DNA of 64,000 bases from the NCBI GenBank assembly GCA_024752435.1, contig CP103034.1:992001-1056000 (forward strand), in the 5' to 3' direction. Below the pieces are notes generated by a model that saw nothing but the letters and a program-made list of their open reading frames with translations, was not told where the DNA came from and searched no databases. Positions 47,360 through 60,116 of the stretch are shown here, one piece after another. The position numbers and the translations under genes were made by a program. The stretch comes from Allantophomopsis cytisporea. Its lineage: Eukaryota; Ascomycota; Leotiomycetes; Phacidiales; Phacidiaceae. The first letter of the stretch is position 1, and each line of letters begins with the position of its first letter.

Positions 47360-49172
47360 ATGGGTATGAGCGTTATGGAATGGGCGAGGAGGGAGCTGTG
47401 GGGCTCAAAGATGTTATTCAATTTAATATTCCACGGGGGACATATTGGGTTATTCGCTCTGGGATGGTGAGTCGTGATCGCAAGATGGGTATGATAAATA
47501 CTGATACTTTGTTAGGAAATTGCAGCAAGACAATACGAAACTTGCTGGTCTGAATACCTTGACTTTCTCGGTTTGGTTGTCTCGTGGTGCTGGACTGGCT
47601 TTGTCTGTTGATGGAGCCATGATTCTTTTACCGATGTGTCGAAATATCTTGAGGTACATCAGGCCGAAGGTTAAGTTTCTACCATTGGATGAATCACAAT
47701 GGTTTCATCGACAAGTCGCCTACTCTATGTTGATATGGACTATTGTACACGTTTCGGCCCATTATGTCAAGTGAGTACGGCGTCCGTGGTCCATTGAGCA
47801 TCTGCTAATTGTATAAAGTTTCTTCAATGTTGAAAAGACACAAATCCGTCCTGTTACTGCAATCCAAATTCACTATACCGAAGCTGGAGGTATTACAGGA
47901 CATATCATGCTTCTGTGTATGCTACTGATGTACACAACTGCACATGCCAAGATTCGACAACAATCCTTTGAAACTTTCTGGTATACCCATCATCTGTTCA
48001 TCCCTTTCCTTCTTGGCCTCTACACCCACGCCACTGGCTGCTTCGTTCGAGACTCCACAGATCCATTCTCTCCATTCGACCATGATAACTTCTGGGCCCA
48101 TTGTCTTGGATATGAAGGCTGGAGATGGGAGCTTTGGGGAGGTGGACTTTACTTCATTGAGCGAGTCTATCGTGAAATCCGAAGTAGAAGAGAGACCAAG
48201 ATCGTTCGTGTCGTAAGGCACCCTTATGGTATGCGTCCGCCCTGAACACATTCAGCCCAGTCAATACTAACATCAATAGACGCCATGGAAATCCAGTTCA
48301 AGAAGCCATCAATGAAGTACAAAGCTGGACAGTGGCTCTTCCTCAACGTCCCTTCTGTCTCTCGTGAGCAATGGCATCCTTTCACTATCACCTCCTGCCC
48401 ATTCGACCCTTACATCTCGGTCCATGTTCGCCAAGTCGGTGACTTCACACGCGCACTTGGAGATGCTCTTGGTGCTGGACCTGCTCAGGGCAAGTTTTAC
48501 GACGGCGTAGATCCAACGGGCATGTACGAAGTTGCTCTCCAAAACGGGCAACAAATGCCGGAGCTCCGAATCGACGGTCCATATGGAGCTCCTGCCGAGG
48601 ATGTATTTAACAACGAGATCGCCGTGTTGATCGGCACAGGAATCGGCGTCACCCCATGGGCTGCCATCCTCAAGAACATCTGGCATCTCCGCAACAGCCC
48701 TAATCCACCTACCCGTCTGCGTCGTGTAGAATTCATCTGGGTATGCAAAGACACAACCTCCTTCGAATGGTTCCAGTCTCTGCTGTCTTCCCTTGAGCAA
48801 CAGTCTCAAGAAGCAGCCTCGCGGCCCGGCTCCAGTGGCGAGTTCCTCCGCATCCATACCTACCTCACACAGAAACTCGACATAGACACCACGCAAAACA
48901 TCGTCCTCAACTCCGTCGGCTCAAGCGTCGATCCCCTCACCGAACTCAGGTCTCGCACGAACTTCGGCCGTCCGGATTTCAAGCGCTTGCTAACCGGTAT
49001 GCGTGACGGTATTGAAAACCGCACTTATCTCAGTGGTCTTGAGGGTGATATCAGGACTAATGTTGGAGTTTACTTCTGTGGCCCTAATGTCGCGGCTCGG
49101 GATATCAGGAAGGCTTGTGTGGCAGCTACGAGCCCTGAGGTCAACTTTAGTTTCTGGAAGGAACATTTTTAG
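47360..49172 (+). CDS. noxA: NADPH oxidase A, superoxide-generating (gp91phox family)
   Basis: This is a membrane flavocytochrome that passes electrons from NADPH to O2, making superoxide. In fungi NoxA acts in sexual and sclerotial development, hyphal fusion and infection structures. Four exons (47360-47466, 47516-47770, 47819-48228, 48280-49172) with 48-51-nt introns give 554 residues, the normal NoxA length; the short N-terminus without EF-hands argues against NoxC. Six TM segments lie in the first 250 residues, with haem His pairs in QWFHRQVAYSMLIWTIVHVS and FWYTHHLFIPFLLGLYTHAT. The FAD site is HPFTITSCP and the NADPH site is GTGIGVTPW, near residue 360. The C-terminus ends SPEVNFSFWKEHF, the conserved gp91phox tail with penultimate aromatics. 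It stands alone between very long noncoding flanks. Confidence 0.96.
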
Positions 49173-52100
49173 ACTGGCTTTGGGTGTGCTATTTGGAAAA
49201 TATGAGGGGGATGGGCATTTGTATGAAGCGTTTCTTGCGGCTATGGGGAGGTTTTCTTTCTAGGTCATGACTTGCTCTGTTTTGTATTTATCGAGCTCAG
49301 ATGTAGATTGATGATTGTGCTATACCACCTCTTACTCCCAATGTAGCTTTTCTGATGCATGTTTCTGTGTGACTACCACTTGAAATACTAGCTACTGACT
49401 CCTACCTCCTCCACCTTTCTCAGTCCCATGCACCAGCTCGAATGTGTGCATAGAAAAAGGGCAAATATCTAGCGCGTAGGGATTGTTGAAACGATTTATT
49501 CCGGTGACTACACTTAAAACATCCGCGTGATAGCGCTGATCACCGCCGCAATTCTCGTCGTCTCTCACCATCTTGTTGTCGTCCCATATTTGAAAGTAGA
49601 AATATCGGATGATATGGCTCCAAGTATTTGAGGCCAGCGAAGCTCCATGTTAGCATCACCGATACATGATACAGCACTTCGCCCATTCGGTCCTTTACCA
49701 CCTTTCTCTTCCCCCGTAGCTGGTTTGATCTAGTCGTCTGTAAGATATACCACTTGAGCCCGGTGATCGGCACCGTACTCACATCATTTTTAATATTCTA
49801 TCAAAACCTAGTTCACCGCCCATGTATTTAGTTTAGACCGAGATTACCAGTACTAATGCCAATGCCAACGCCAACATGGCAGTTCTTGCTGTAAAGCTTG
49901 CGTATCCTTGTAGCCTGAGATACAACATTTTACCTCTGATGATAAACGGCATCAGTTTACCAATAACGACATGAAACTATATATAATAATTCATCCTAAC
50001 TACATACACCTAGCCTGTATAGTTCTAGTCTATGCCGACTGGACAAGGCTACTCGAATGTCTGATTACATATTGTTGGAGCAAGCTATGCAGAAGCTATC
50101 CATAAATACTAGCCACGATAACGACAGCCCTCGCCACTGCACAACAGGTCGGCATGCCAAGAGAGCAGCAGCAGATCTTCCATGCACACTTGACTCTGGG
50201 TCTCTGCTAAAGGGCTAGCTCCTCCTCTCCCTCATCTGTCCATGGCCTCGAAGCATCCTAAGATGATCAGCTTGCCAAAGAAAGGGAGTATGGCAACGCT
50301 GCCAGGCAATGGAAGATGTCAAGTACTTAACACTTTCAAAACTAAATCATCTTTCAATCTCGTCAGCTCAAGACCGACTATAGGGACATTAGCCATCAGA
50401 AAGATGTTCAGGGCCAGTCATGGAGAGACCGTGATCGAGTTTACTCAAACGAAATGGAATCCGGAGAAGCTTGCCATGAAAGAAAACGAAAGTACGTCAA
50501 AGAGATAGTATATGACGAGGTTTTGGGTCCGAGGAAGGCAAGTTATGAGTGCCATAGGTGGTAGGTAAGGTAGGAGAAAGTGAGTGCAGACTATCACTCA
50601 ATCCGCAGAAGATGATCAGCGCTTCTTCTCATTGCCAAGAGGAAAGTAGTAATGCGGAGACTGCAAGGACAGGAGGAGCAACAGGAAAATAGCCAAACAC
50701 CTAGGGGATTGACAGCAACGACAGACTAGGAGCAAGAGCAACGATGAAGACATTATATGAACCACTGAGGGGACTGCAGTCTTGAAATGGTTCCGAGACT
50801 ATAGGAAACCTGCAGGAGTTATTATCGGTTTGAGAGCAATTGCTTTCTTGACCTTGGCGAACAAATTCTCTCAATCTCCTAAATATCAGGCCCTTACAGG
50901 CCTTTCAGGCCATCAAAACTCCCCAATTCATCACCAGCCATCATATATGCAGCCTCTCAAATCACAATCACGTGAGAAAATATGGTGCCCCTTTTCATCG
51001 GTTCAGGCTTGTGGAAACATAAGAATTAAAGCATAGCACCATACAATTAGATAACCTTAGAGAAGATTTTGGTACTTCCTCAGATCGACACACCTCCTTT
51101 CAGAAAAAACTTTGAAACGTTTGAGCAAAAGTCGGTATACGAGGCGGGTATCTCTTGTAGCATTCTCATGCGGACTCCGTAATTGTTTGAGAAAACTCAG
51201 ACTTTGAAGTGACTTCTGAAGCAGACTCTTCTCATCGGTTGGTGTCTGCTTGGTGGCAGTGCACCGTCTCCTATCCTGCCATGGTCCCACGAGACATGTT
51301 CTCCGCACTATATGCTCCGATGAGTTCTGACCAGACAGTTGGTAAACCTAACGCTTGTGAAAGATGTATATATGATAACCCAGCATCATGCAGTAAACAG
51401 CAAGTGGATTTCGTGGAAGCTGTCTCAGGGTTAGTGGAGGTGATGCGGTATTTGTCTCTGCTTTTGGTTTGACACGAGCGTCATGGTCAAATTCCGAAAT
51501 CAGATAATCTACCATATTCTTAGATTTCCCATTTTCCTCTTTGATACACGTTCAACAGCCATGTATTTTCACGATTAATATAAGCTCTGTCGGTTTAAGG
51601 AAGATGAAGCTCTGGATTCCGACGGACTTTGCGTCCATCAAAAGATACCGAGCTACTCGTACCCGTATTGATCTTTGACGATCTCTAAAAATGTGGAGCT
51701 GTGTCCAGCATTGTTCCTCCTGTCAAGAGGTTTGAAGATTTAACTTCCTTAACCAAGCGAATTTCAACACCCCTAAAATTTAAAATTTCTCAAGAACCTG
51801 AGCACCTTCGCTGTAGTAAATGTTGAACATCATCATTTCGATATCTGTGATCACCAGTCTCCCATAGCCACACTCAACGAGACAAGGCCCCTTCAAGAAA
51901 CGGATCCCCTACAACCAAAACAGTGAACCAGCAGACGAGAACCTCGGCACACATGTTCAACACCTACAAATTCAAGATAAGGCTCTGCGGAAAGCGGCCG
52001 TACATTCTTCGAGCGGACTACTCCGCATCAAAAATTTTCCGCGTTAAACTCAGCAAAATACTGGCGTTTAAGGTGAATACGAAAGCAAACTTTTCGAAAG

Positions 52101-53601
52101 AGGCTGAGTGAGGTTTATTAGCCTGAGTAAGGGCCATCTGCCTATTCGGCCCATGCATCAGTGGGGATGGTCCCTGGCCAAGTCGCTTGACGAGTGGGAA
52201 CTTTGCTCGCTTTGTCTTTGTTTAGTGGAATTTGTGAAGGATGAACGGCTTGTAACAAATACAAATTGTTCAGTGGGAATGGGAAGTTCCAGCCTTTATC
52301 CAGGCTTTCTGCCTGTGCCCCAACTCTGACTCGTTTGTTATCCTCGTTTGCTCTTGCTTGGTGGGTGCCAGAGTGGTGGCTATTGTGGCTTGATAAGGGC
52401 TCTGACATTTTGGAAAAATGAAGAGATATTCTCAATTTCAATCTGCATAGCCAATCAGTGTACCTCTGGATACTTCAGTACTCTGACCGGTATTGCACTT
52501 GCCATAAACACATCCACTTTGCTGATGATAGAAGACGGTGAGTGCTGTCAGTTCCTCTCGTACAGTAGATGGCAGAGGAAGACTGAATTGTTTCGTATTC
52601 TGTATTGAATTTAAGTATGAAATAGTACCATCATACCCATGAAAGAAGGGCACAGTACTCTGCTAAATACGCGATTGTGGGGATCATCAGTGCTGATAAT
52701 TCCCTCGCTCCACATCGTATGGGATTGGTATCATCATCTGGCATAAGCTTAAGTGGCAAGGCACAAGCTTCGTTTCTTACTGACCTTTAGAGTCTGGTAG
52801 GTCGTCAGTGAAATTCAATCTCCTCCATGTTTCTGAGCGGAAAGTATGACGGCACACTTAGCGGTTCAGAGGTCCTCGTGAGAATTGGTGGCGACGATGC
52901 ATTGATTTGAATTGTAATTATTTCATAAAAGCCCAATCGTATTATCTCGTACAGTATGATTAATATTCCTTTGGGAAGAGGAGTAAGCGGAACACCAGGG
53001 CTTCAGACAAGGCGCAGTCCAGCTTGATGTCAATGGATATTACATCCAGTTACAGGACTTTGGTCCGTCGCAGGGATTTAGAGGTGAATTGAGTAGTGGA
53101 TCTCCAAAACATATTCCCGACTGGTGCGCCAACATGACCACTCCTCATGCCACTACACTGCACTTAGTTGGCTGGTACACTGTACACTTCACTCTGGGCG
53201 CTCTCATCGACTTAGTAAGTAACAATGACGGAAACGAAATCGAACGAGCAGAATAGTGATGTAAAGATTGCAGGCTAAGCACTTTAACTCATCGGATCGA
53301 AACTACCTACATACTACCATACCGTACTACTACGCCTCAATCCTCATCCTACATGACTACATGCAATAAACCTGCTTCTCTCTACTCATACATAAATACA
53401 TAATAACCTTGCGCCCCCTCCTCGCAAGATCTCATTCTCTGAAACATCAAACTTGATCTCCCCCACAACATCAGAAACGTCATTACCCGTTTCGGCTTCC
53501 TGAAACGTATTGCGATCATCTCTGCGTCCTGAATACATAATCAGAATACATCCTCCAGAGCATTGAATTCGACCCGATAGCGCTGCCAACCATCTCTCGT
53601 C
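49173..53601. other. long noncoding region
   Basis: A 4.4-kb region with no gene I can support. Short ORFs (for example 50242-50508, 88 codons beginning MASKHPKMISLPKKG) have no recognisable domain and are not reinforced by splice signals. I saw no tRNA, transposase or terminal repeats. The stretch 49,270-49,900 holds the noxA 3' flank, and the end holds the promoter of the Ser/Gly-rich protein, with short CTAC/ACTAC-rich runs near 53,310-53,350. Confidence 0.45.
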
Positions 53602-55027
53602 ATGAAGTTCTCTATTTTCCTTGCCACGGCATGCGCCATCTCCCATACAGCCGGCTTTGCTGTCCCGCGCGCGGAAATCAAAGCTGAACTTATCACACGC
53701 GATACCGACATCAGCGAGCGCAGCCCTGCGTGGTCTGAAGCGAACCTGGAGGCTGACGGTGAAGAACTGTGGAAGCGCAAGGGCGGCGGAGGTGGGGGTG
53801 GACGTGGCAGCAGTGGTAGTTCATCCGGAAGCTCCAGCTCAGGTAGCTCAGGAAGTTCAGGAAGTTCAGGAAGTTCAGGCAGTTCATCAAGTGGAAGTTC
53901 AGGATCCAGCTCGGGCAGTTCGTCGAGTGGTAGTTCAAGTTCAAGTTCGGGAAGTCGGGGATCTGGAAGGTATGTTATCAGTTTTTTGTCCCTCGTCTCA
54001 AGGTAAACCATATTTCAATGGCATCATATAACTGCAAAGTTTTTGGTAATCTCAGTCATTTCTACTTGAAGATGAATGTATAGAAGTTATGAATTGATTG
54101 ATTTATAACTTCTTGCATTCGCTCTTGTTGAATGGGTTGATTTCCTTATTGCAGGCGCGGGCTTCGCGTCAAGGTTATAGCCATAGGTACCTTCAAATCC
54201 ATTTTCAAACTCATACCTAAATTATTCCCAAACCCGTATTGCACTTCTTCCGAAACCAATACACGAAACCAAACCAAGGGTTCAATAGACCGTCCGGTCA
54301 TGATTCCTCTTGCGCTGGTTCATGTCTGATTCCATTCCACCATCATAGTTCTAGTTCCGGCTCTTCTTCATCTTCTTCAAATCGCGGCAGCTCAGGCACT
54401 ACTTCATCCAGCAAATCTAAGCACAGCAAAAGCTCATCCCTATCTAGCTCCTCCTCGAATACCGGCGGCAGCACGAAGACTGGCTCCGGTGCATCACGTG
54501 GCTACGGCGGCGGCGCATACTATGGAGGCGGATCCACGACGCCCTACCGTTCTGGCGTGAGGTCACCGCTCGGCATTTCTCCTGTCTTCCTCGGCGTTGG
54601 CGCTCTCAGCATCTTCCCCGGCCTTTGGTTGTACGGAGCATACAGCTATCCTTACCACAATCCCTACACCTTCCACAACTACAGCGCGACAAACAACTCT
54701 GATCCCAATGGCGTTAATCAGACAAAACCGGTCACTTGTCTTTGTGCGCAGTACTCAGAGTGTGGATGCGATGATAACACTAACTCTACATTCATGGGCT
54801 CTCTTATCGGCAATGGTTCCTATGCCGCGCTCAACCAGTCCCTCGTTCAGGTAGCGGATGTTAATGGCACCAATACCATCTTGATCAACGGTACCCTGCC
54901 CAATGGCACCACGGCCAGTGGAGGATCTGCAAGCGCAAGTGGCGCGGATCTTGCACGCACTCTTATGGAGGCCAGTGGATATTGGATACTTGTTGCTCTT
55001 GTCGGAGCCACAGTTCTTATGACTTGA
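53602..55027 (+). CDS. Ser/Gly-rich secreted or surface protein with C-terminal membrane/GPI-like end
   Basis: The start MKFSIFLATACAISHTAGFA is a signal peptide and is followed by a possible Kex2 site (ELWKRKGG, about residue 58). A Gly run then leads into about 55 residues of almost pure Ser/Gly repeats. My model joins 53602-53969 to 54349-55027 (348 residues) through a 379-nt intron. Acceptors at 54278 and 54288, or an extra 32-nt exon ending at the GTACCT near 54187, also keep frame. The second part has YGGGAYYGGGSTTPYRSG, a hydrophobic segment (GISPVFLGVGALSIFPGLWL), a Cys set (CLCAQYSECGCDD), the repeated Asn-glycosylation motif ILINGTLPNGTTASGG and a hydrophobic end (YWILVALVGATVLMT), suggesting a GPI anchor or tail anchor. 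It resembles a family of ascomycete uncharacterised proteins; function unknown. Confidence 0.75.
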
Positions 55028-55914
55028 GAGGCCCATGCAGTGTTCTTCGTTGCATATGCACGCATGATAAACGTTACGATATTGGATTGTCCTGGATTGG
55101 GCTTGGCGCATTGGTGGATTCCTTTTAGTATACCAGGAGTTCGGGAAATTGGTAGATACTATCAGTTGTATTATAATGATGCACTCGTATAGATATTAAC
55201 GTTCGTCGCAATATGTCATTTCGTGACAAGTACAACTTGAGTCGTCAAGTCTGTACTGCTATCCAGATGCCAAGTAAATCCTGTAGCTCTCGGTGCACTT
55301 TGCTGAGTATTGGCGAGATGATATTTATATTGACCGTGCTATCTGTTGACAATGCATCAGAACATCTACGTTCAATACGCTGCGTAAAATGGCTCTACTC
55401 ACCAACTATAGGTAGTTGGTATTGTCGTCTTCATAGGTATCTAAAGGGCTTGCATATGCATTATATTTTTGCAATATAGCTACTATATTCTGGCATCATA
55501 GACCCTAATTGTCTGTCAAACTCACTTTCTTATGGCTCCTATTATGCACTTAGTAACAGCATAGATAGGTAAGTCATACGTTACTGAAATTCGCTACGAA
55601 CAATTGTCTTGTCTTCATTTTGACCAACTTCTTGGCTGAGATTATATTATCAAGAAACAGGAAGTGATGTGATGCAATCTGAGCCTCGGCTCTTCCCCGC
55701 GATAAGCTAATTACCCCAGTCTTACAGCTCCACCATTACCGAACATTCACAACCTTCATCGACGTAACTCTGTTCATATTCTTAGTACTTTATACTCAAC
55801 TTTACAGAAATCGAGCTCATTGATTGAAGTAGCTTTCATCAACCAGAAATATCAATAAAGCCAACAAGTTCCGTCAGAGATATTCCAACCTACAACCCAG
55901 AAGAAGCAGCCAAC
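55028..55914. other. noncoding stretch
   Basis: About 890 bases including the promoter of the quinone oxidoreductase. The region just before its start is CA/CT-rich. No gene is seen. Confidence 0.5.
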
Positions 55915-57068
55915 ATGCGTGGAATTCAGATCAAAGAATATGTGAAGGTATTGTCTGTTTCTATTCTCTACTGGTGACATAATAAATATCAAGTCCTACT
56001 GTATTATACAGTTCCAGCTTGGAATCCGGTATATCGACAATGAACATAACCGGAGAGGAAGAAGCATTCAAATCATCAACTTACCAATAATCACAGGGGC
56101 CAGAAGATCTCACAGTAACCACCCTTCCCGATCCAACACCCAACTCAAATCAGTACCTCATAGCCATCCACGCAACGGCCACAAACTTCTTCGATTTGCT
56201 CCAAATCCGAGGCAAATACCAACATCAGCCCCCCCTCCCATGGATCTCAGGCTCCGAATTTGCCGGCGTAGTTCTCCAAACACCAACTGGCAAAACTCCC
56301 AAATACAAAGTTGGAGACCGCGTCTTCGGTGCCTCACAAGGTGGGTATGCTACAAAGGTGTGCGCACAGGAAGAGGGCCTGAGACCAGTGCCCAAGAACT
56401 GGAGTTTCTTCGAGGCGGCAGGTTTGTTTGTCACGGCGCCCACGAGCTATGGTGCGCTAGTAGTGAGGGCGGGCGTGAAAAAAGGGGATGTTGTGCTTGT
56501 TCATGCGGCAGCTGGAGGCGTGGGGTTGGCTGCTGTACAGATTGCGAAGGCGTATGGGGCTACTGTTATTGCCACGGCCGGCACGAAGCATAAGCTTGAT
56601 GTGGCAAAGAGCTTTGGGGCGGATTATGGGGTTGATTATACGGATGAGAAGTGGCCCGATAAAGTCTTGGAAATTACCGGGAAGAAGGGCGTAGATATCG
56701 TCTATGATCCTGTTGGTATGGTTGATAAGAGCATGAAGTGTATCGCGTGGAACGGTAGGATCTTGGTGGTTGGCTTTGCAGCTGGCCAGATTGAGGCTAT
56801 TAAGGTGAATAAAGTGTTGTTGAAGAATATTAGTATTGTGGGCATTCATTGGGGTGTTTATGCTACCAAGGAGCCCGATACTGTGGAGAAGGTGTGGGAT
56901 GGGTTGTTTGAGTTAATGGAGAGTGGAAAGTTTAGAGGGACGATTTTCACTGACAAGGAGTTTGTGGGGTTGGAAAAGGTTGGTGAAGCTTTGGCGGCGT
57001 TGGGAAGGAGAGATACTTGGGGGAAGGTCGTGGTGAAGGTACCTCAAGAAGGAGAAAGCAAGCTCTAA
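55915..57068 (+). CDS. quinone oxidoreductase-like MDR protein ending in SKL
   Basis: This is an NADPH-dependent medium-chain reductase of the zinc-free quinone oxidoreductase type. Exon 1 (55915-55947) encodes MRGIQIKEYVK and exon 2 (56097-57068) continues GPEDLTVTTLPDPTP, giving 334 residues. The 149-nt intron is longer than most in this window, but both ends are good. The N-terminal GroES-like domain has the family pattern SGSEFAGVV and KVGDRVFGASQGGYA. The cofactor fold has VLVHAAAGGVGLAAVQIAKA (about residues 127-146), typical of NADPH-binding QORs. The catalytic zinc Cys/His of alcohol dehydrogenases are absent. The last three residues are S-K-L, a canonical type 1 peroxisomal signal, so import into peroxisomes is expected. 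The substrate is unknown. Confidence 0.9.
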
Positions 57069-58282
57069 AAAGCAGATCATAAGGAAGCAGACTATGGGAT
57101 TTGCATCATGATACCTTTCCTCCTTTCTTTGAACGTTCGTTGATGAAGTTAGATGGACCGAGATGGAATGATACTTTTGATCAAACACAGGAATGATTTA
57201 TACTCTTCTCTTGCTTTTTGAATGCAAGATTTCAGCAGTGCAAGTTATGGTCTATTAGAAGCACCAATTCCGAGGATGAGAGTGAGAATTCAAGTCTTTG
57301 CTTAAGTGAAAGAAAATGGTTATTCCTACGGGTTCAATATATTAAGATTCCCAAGGTGTTATAAATTGTCACGATATTCAGTTCGATGCAATAACTACAC
57401 TGGGTCAGTTCTAGAAAGCCAGCAAGAGTGAGGATCTCCAAAATGCCCTCGGGTTTTAGATATCTCTGTCTGCATGTCATTCTGCTTGACACCTCGCGTG
57501 AACGGGTACGGATATCCGTTAAGTGAGATTCCACGTATTGTAACTCTGGCTCAGGGGACCCCTGAGACTAGCTGCAGGTGGTACGGAGCTTGTGTACTTG
57601 TACGTGAGCTTACATCGATGGTGTCCAGTCATCTCGATGAAGCTGTTGCGAAGGTAAGGCTGATACTATTGATCCTAGAATCCATACTGGTACACGTGGT
57701 GGGAGGCAAACATTCTATCTAAACCATAAAGAATGAAGAAGCCTTGACATCGTGCTTTGTGGCGTGGAGAAGGTGTTGGAGCCAGATGGAAGCGATGTGA
57801 ACGGTCGATGCGCCACGCCAACATGTCTCTCAGGATTACTCATGAAGCTTTTATCTTTACTATCATAGAGCGACCCAATCCCTCTTCACTTCGAACCCCC
57901 ATCCTATAAGCTGTCAAGCAGAGATTATATAACACATCCAACCCAGCTGCAAACCTCATAAGTTGTGCTGAACGTCAATAACTAACCAACAGAGCAGCTC
58001 AGGTCTTATGTGTAAGCGACGGCCGAGGCCCCAGACGGTATCTAGCAAGTCGAACGTCACACCTCCGTCGATAGCGTACATGTAGCTGCGGCGCTTTATC
58101 TCACTGCACCACCACACTCACACGTACCTTATTCTGCCTTATTCTAAACAACTTAACCCACCTTCACCCTCGACGCCACACCATTCCCTACAACCTCACG
58201 AACAATCCAATCACCACCGCAATCGCGCATACAAATAATCTCGCATACAAATAATCTCGCAATATCAAACAGGCCTGCAATC
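57069..58282. other. noncoding stretch with the DSK2 promoter
   Basis: About 1.2 kb. The 200 bases before DSK2 are rich in CA and CT, with a direct repeat of ATACAAATAATCTCGCA (58229-58262), likely core promoter and leader. No other gene is seen. Confidence 0.5.
58229..58262. repeat. 17-bp tandem direct repeat just upstream of DSK2
   Basis: ATACAAATAATCTCGCA occurs twice back to back, ending about 20 bases before the start codon, so it lies in the probable 5' UTR. Confidence 0.7.
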
Positions 58283-59655
58283 ATGTCCGACGAGACACCC
58301 GAGAACCAGATCAGCTTCAAGGTGAAGACGTCGAGCGATGGCAACCACTCCATTACCATGCCCGACAGCGCCTCCGTTCTTGACCTCAAGAATAAGCTTG
58401 CAACCCCCGAATTCGAGAATGTCCCTGCAGATCGACAAAGACTTATCTACTCCGGCCGTGTCATGAAGAACGAGGAACCTCTCAGCACATACAAGATCAA
58501 GGCTGGCAACACAATACACATGGTCAAGAGCGCCCAAAGCAATGCCGCGCAAAACCCCGCAAATTCTGGTGCGACAGCGAGCCCTGCTGCTGGTGTACCA
58601 ACGAACATGGCTGCTGGCACTGCCAACAACCCTTTGGCAGGTCTGACAGGTGCTCGATACGCCGGTCATGTCCAGCTCCCAGGAAGAGAGATGTTTGGCG
58701 CGGACGGAGGTGTAAGTAACCAAACTACCATCTGAGACCGGGCTCATATACTGATATCTTACAGATGGGTGCACCACCAAGCAGCGACCAGATGGCCGAC
58801 ATGCTCTCGGATCCCAATGTCCAGCAAACTATGAATGAAGCCCTCAACAATCCGGCCATGATCGATCTCATGATCCAATCGAACCCAATGCTCCGCCAAA
58901 TGGGCCCACAAGCAAGAGAAATGCTGCAATCACCAATGTTCCGTCAGATGATGACCAACCCAGACACTCTCCGCCAAGCTTCACGCATGCGAGCGATGAT
59001 GGGCGGCGGAGGAGCAGCTCCAGGCGGATTTCCAGCTCCAGGAGTTACTGATACCACACCGGAGGGCGCGGCAGGCACCACACCAAATGCTCAGTCAAAT
59101 GCTGGTGCCGGTGGCATGCCAGATCTTGCATCGCTTTTTGGAGGAATGCCAGGCGGAGCCGGAGCTGCAGCTGGAAACCCATTCGCATCATTGTTCGGCG
59201 CACCACCAGCAGGAACTACCCCAACGACCTCGCCACCACCAGCTGCGTCCGCTGGACAAAACACGCCTCAAGCTGGTGCTCAAGCTGGCTCTGAAGCCCC
59301 TCCAAACCCATTTGCTGCCCTCTTCGGTGGCGCTAATCCAGGCGCAATGCCACCCCCATTCGGCCGTACTCAGATGCCTCCCGAGATGATGCAGGAAGCA
59401 CTGCAGGCAATGCGCGACCCAAGATACATGGAAATGCTGCAAAACACAGACCTCAACTCTCTGTTCCCAGCTGGTAGCTTAGGTGCAGGTGCAGGTGCAG
59501 CTGCAGCAACAGACTCGAGACCACCGGAGGAGAGATATGCAGACCAGTTGAGGCAATTGAATGACATGGGCTTCTTTGATTTTGACAGAAATGTAGAAGC
59601 GTTGAGAAGGAGCGGTGGTAGTGTGCAAGGTGCCATTGAGCAGCTCTTGAGCTAG
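58283..59655 (+). CDS. DSK2: ubiquilin / Dsk2 ubiquitin-receptor protein
   Basis: This shuttle factor carries polyubiquitinated clients to the proteasome. The exons are 58283-58711 and 58765-59655 with a 53-nt intron, giving 439 residues. The N-terminal ubiquitin-like domain (about residues 9-82) has ISFKVKTSSDGNHSITM, SVLDLKNKLA and RLIYSGRVMKNEEPLSTY. A central STI1-type Met/Gln/Asn-rich region (DPNVQQTMNEALNNPAMIDL, NPMLRQMGPQAREML) starts at about residue 155. A low-complexity Pro/Ala/Gly linker with repeated NPFAxLFG units follows. A second STI1-like helix (MPPEMMQEALQAMRDPRYME) precedes the C-terminal UBA domain (about 396-438, LNDMGFFDFDRNVEALRRS, ending AIEQLLS). It converges with the mS38 gene. 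Confidence 0.97.
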
Positions 59656-60116
59656 GCATTATCTCAAGGTATATGTGGTTGGTTTGGGATGCCATGTGGG
59701 ATTTGAAATGGCGGATTAGAAGCAACGAATGAACTACTGCGGTTGACATCTGCTGAGGAGGCTTTTGGGGCTTGTAATGCATTGTTTTCTGAAGCGGGGA
59801 GGGTTTTGCTATGCTTCATGTACTTTCAGCGGACAAGGCTTATGAGAGATAATGAATACTTTTTTACATTTGGACCTTGATTCATCACATTGGTTATTTT
59901 CAAAGTAGACTTCACCAGCGACATGTCCAATTTCAATCCCGGTGTATTGCATGCAGAGAGATGCCCCTAATCCTGAGATGGGAGAGAATACCCAGAGCCC
60001 CCCTTCTACTTCACCTGGCAATGCTATCTAACGCACAATGCAAGAACTGACTGGGAAAATGCCCCGTAAAAACCCCCCAACTGACAAAAAACAATCCGAA
60101 ATAATCCACTAAACCC
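59656..60116. other. convergent intergenic region
   Basis: About 460 bases between the DSK2 and mS38 stop codons, with only 3' flanking sequence visible. Confidence 0.5.

Noticed and set aside
50242..50508. 88-codon ORF in the 49-53 kb noncoding region
   Set aside because: No homology features and no splice signals, and it is isolated in noncoding DNA, so it is not reported as a gene.
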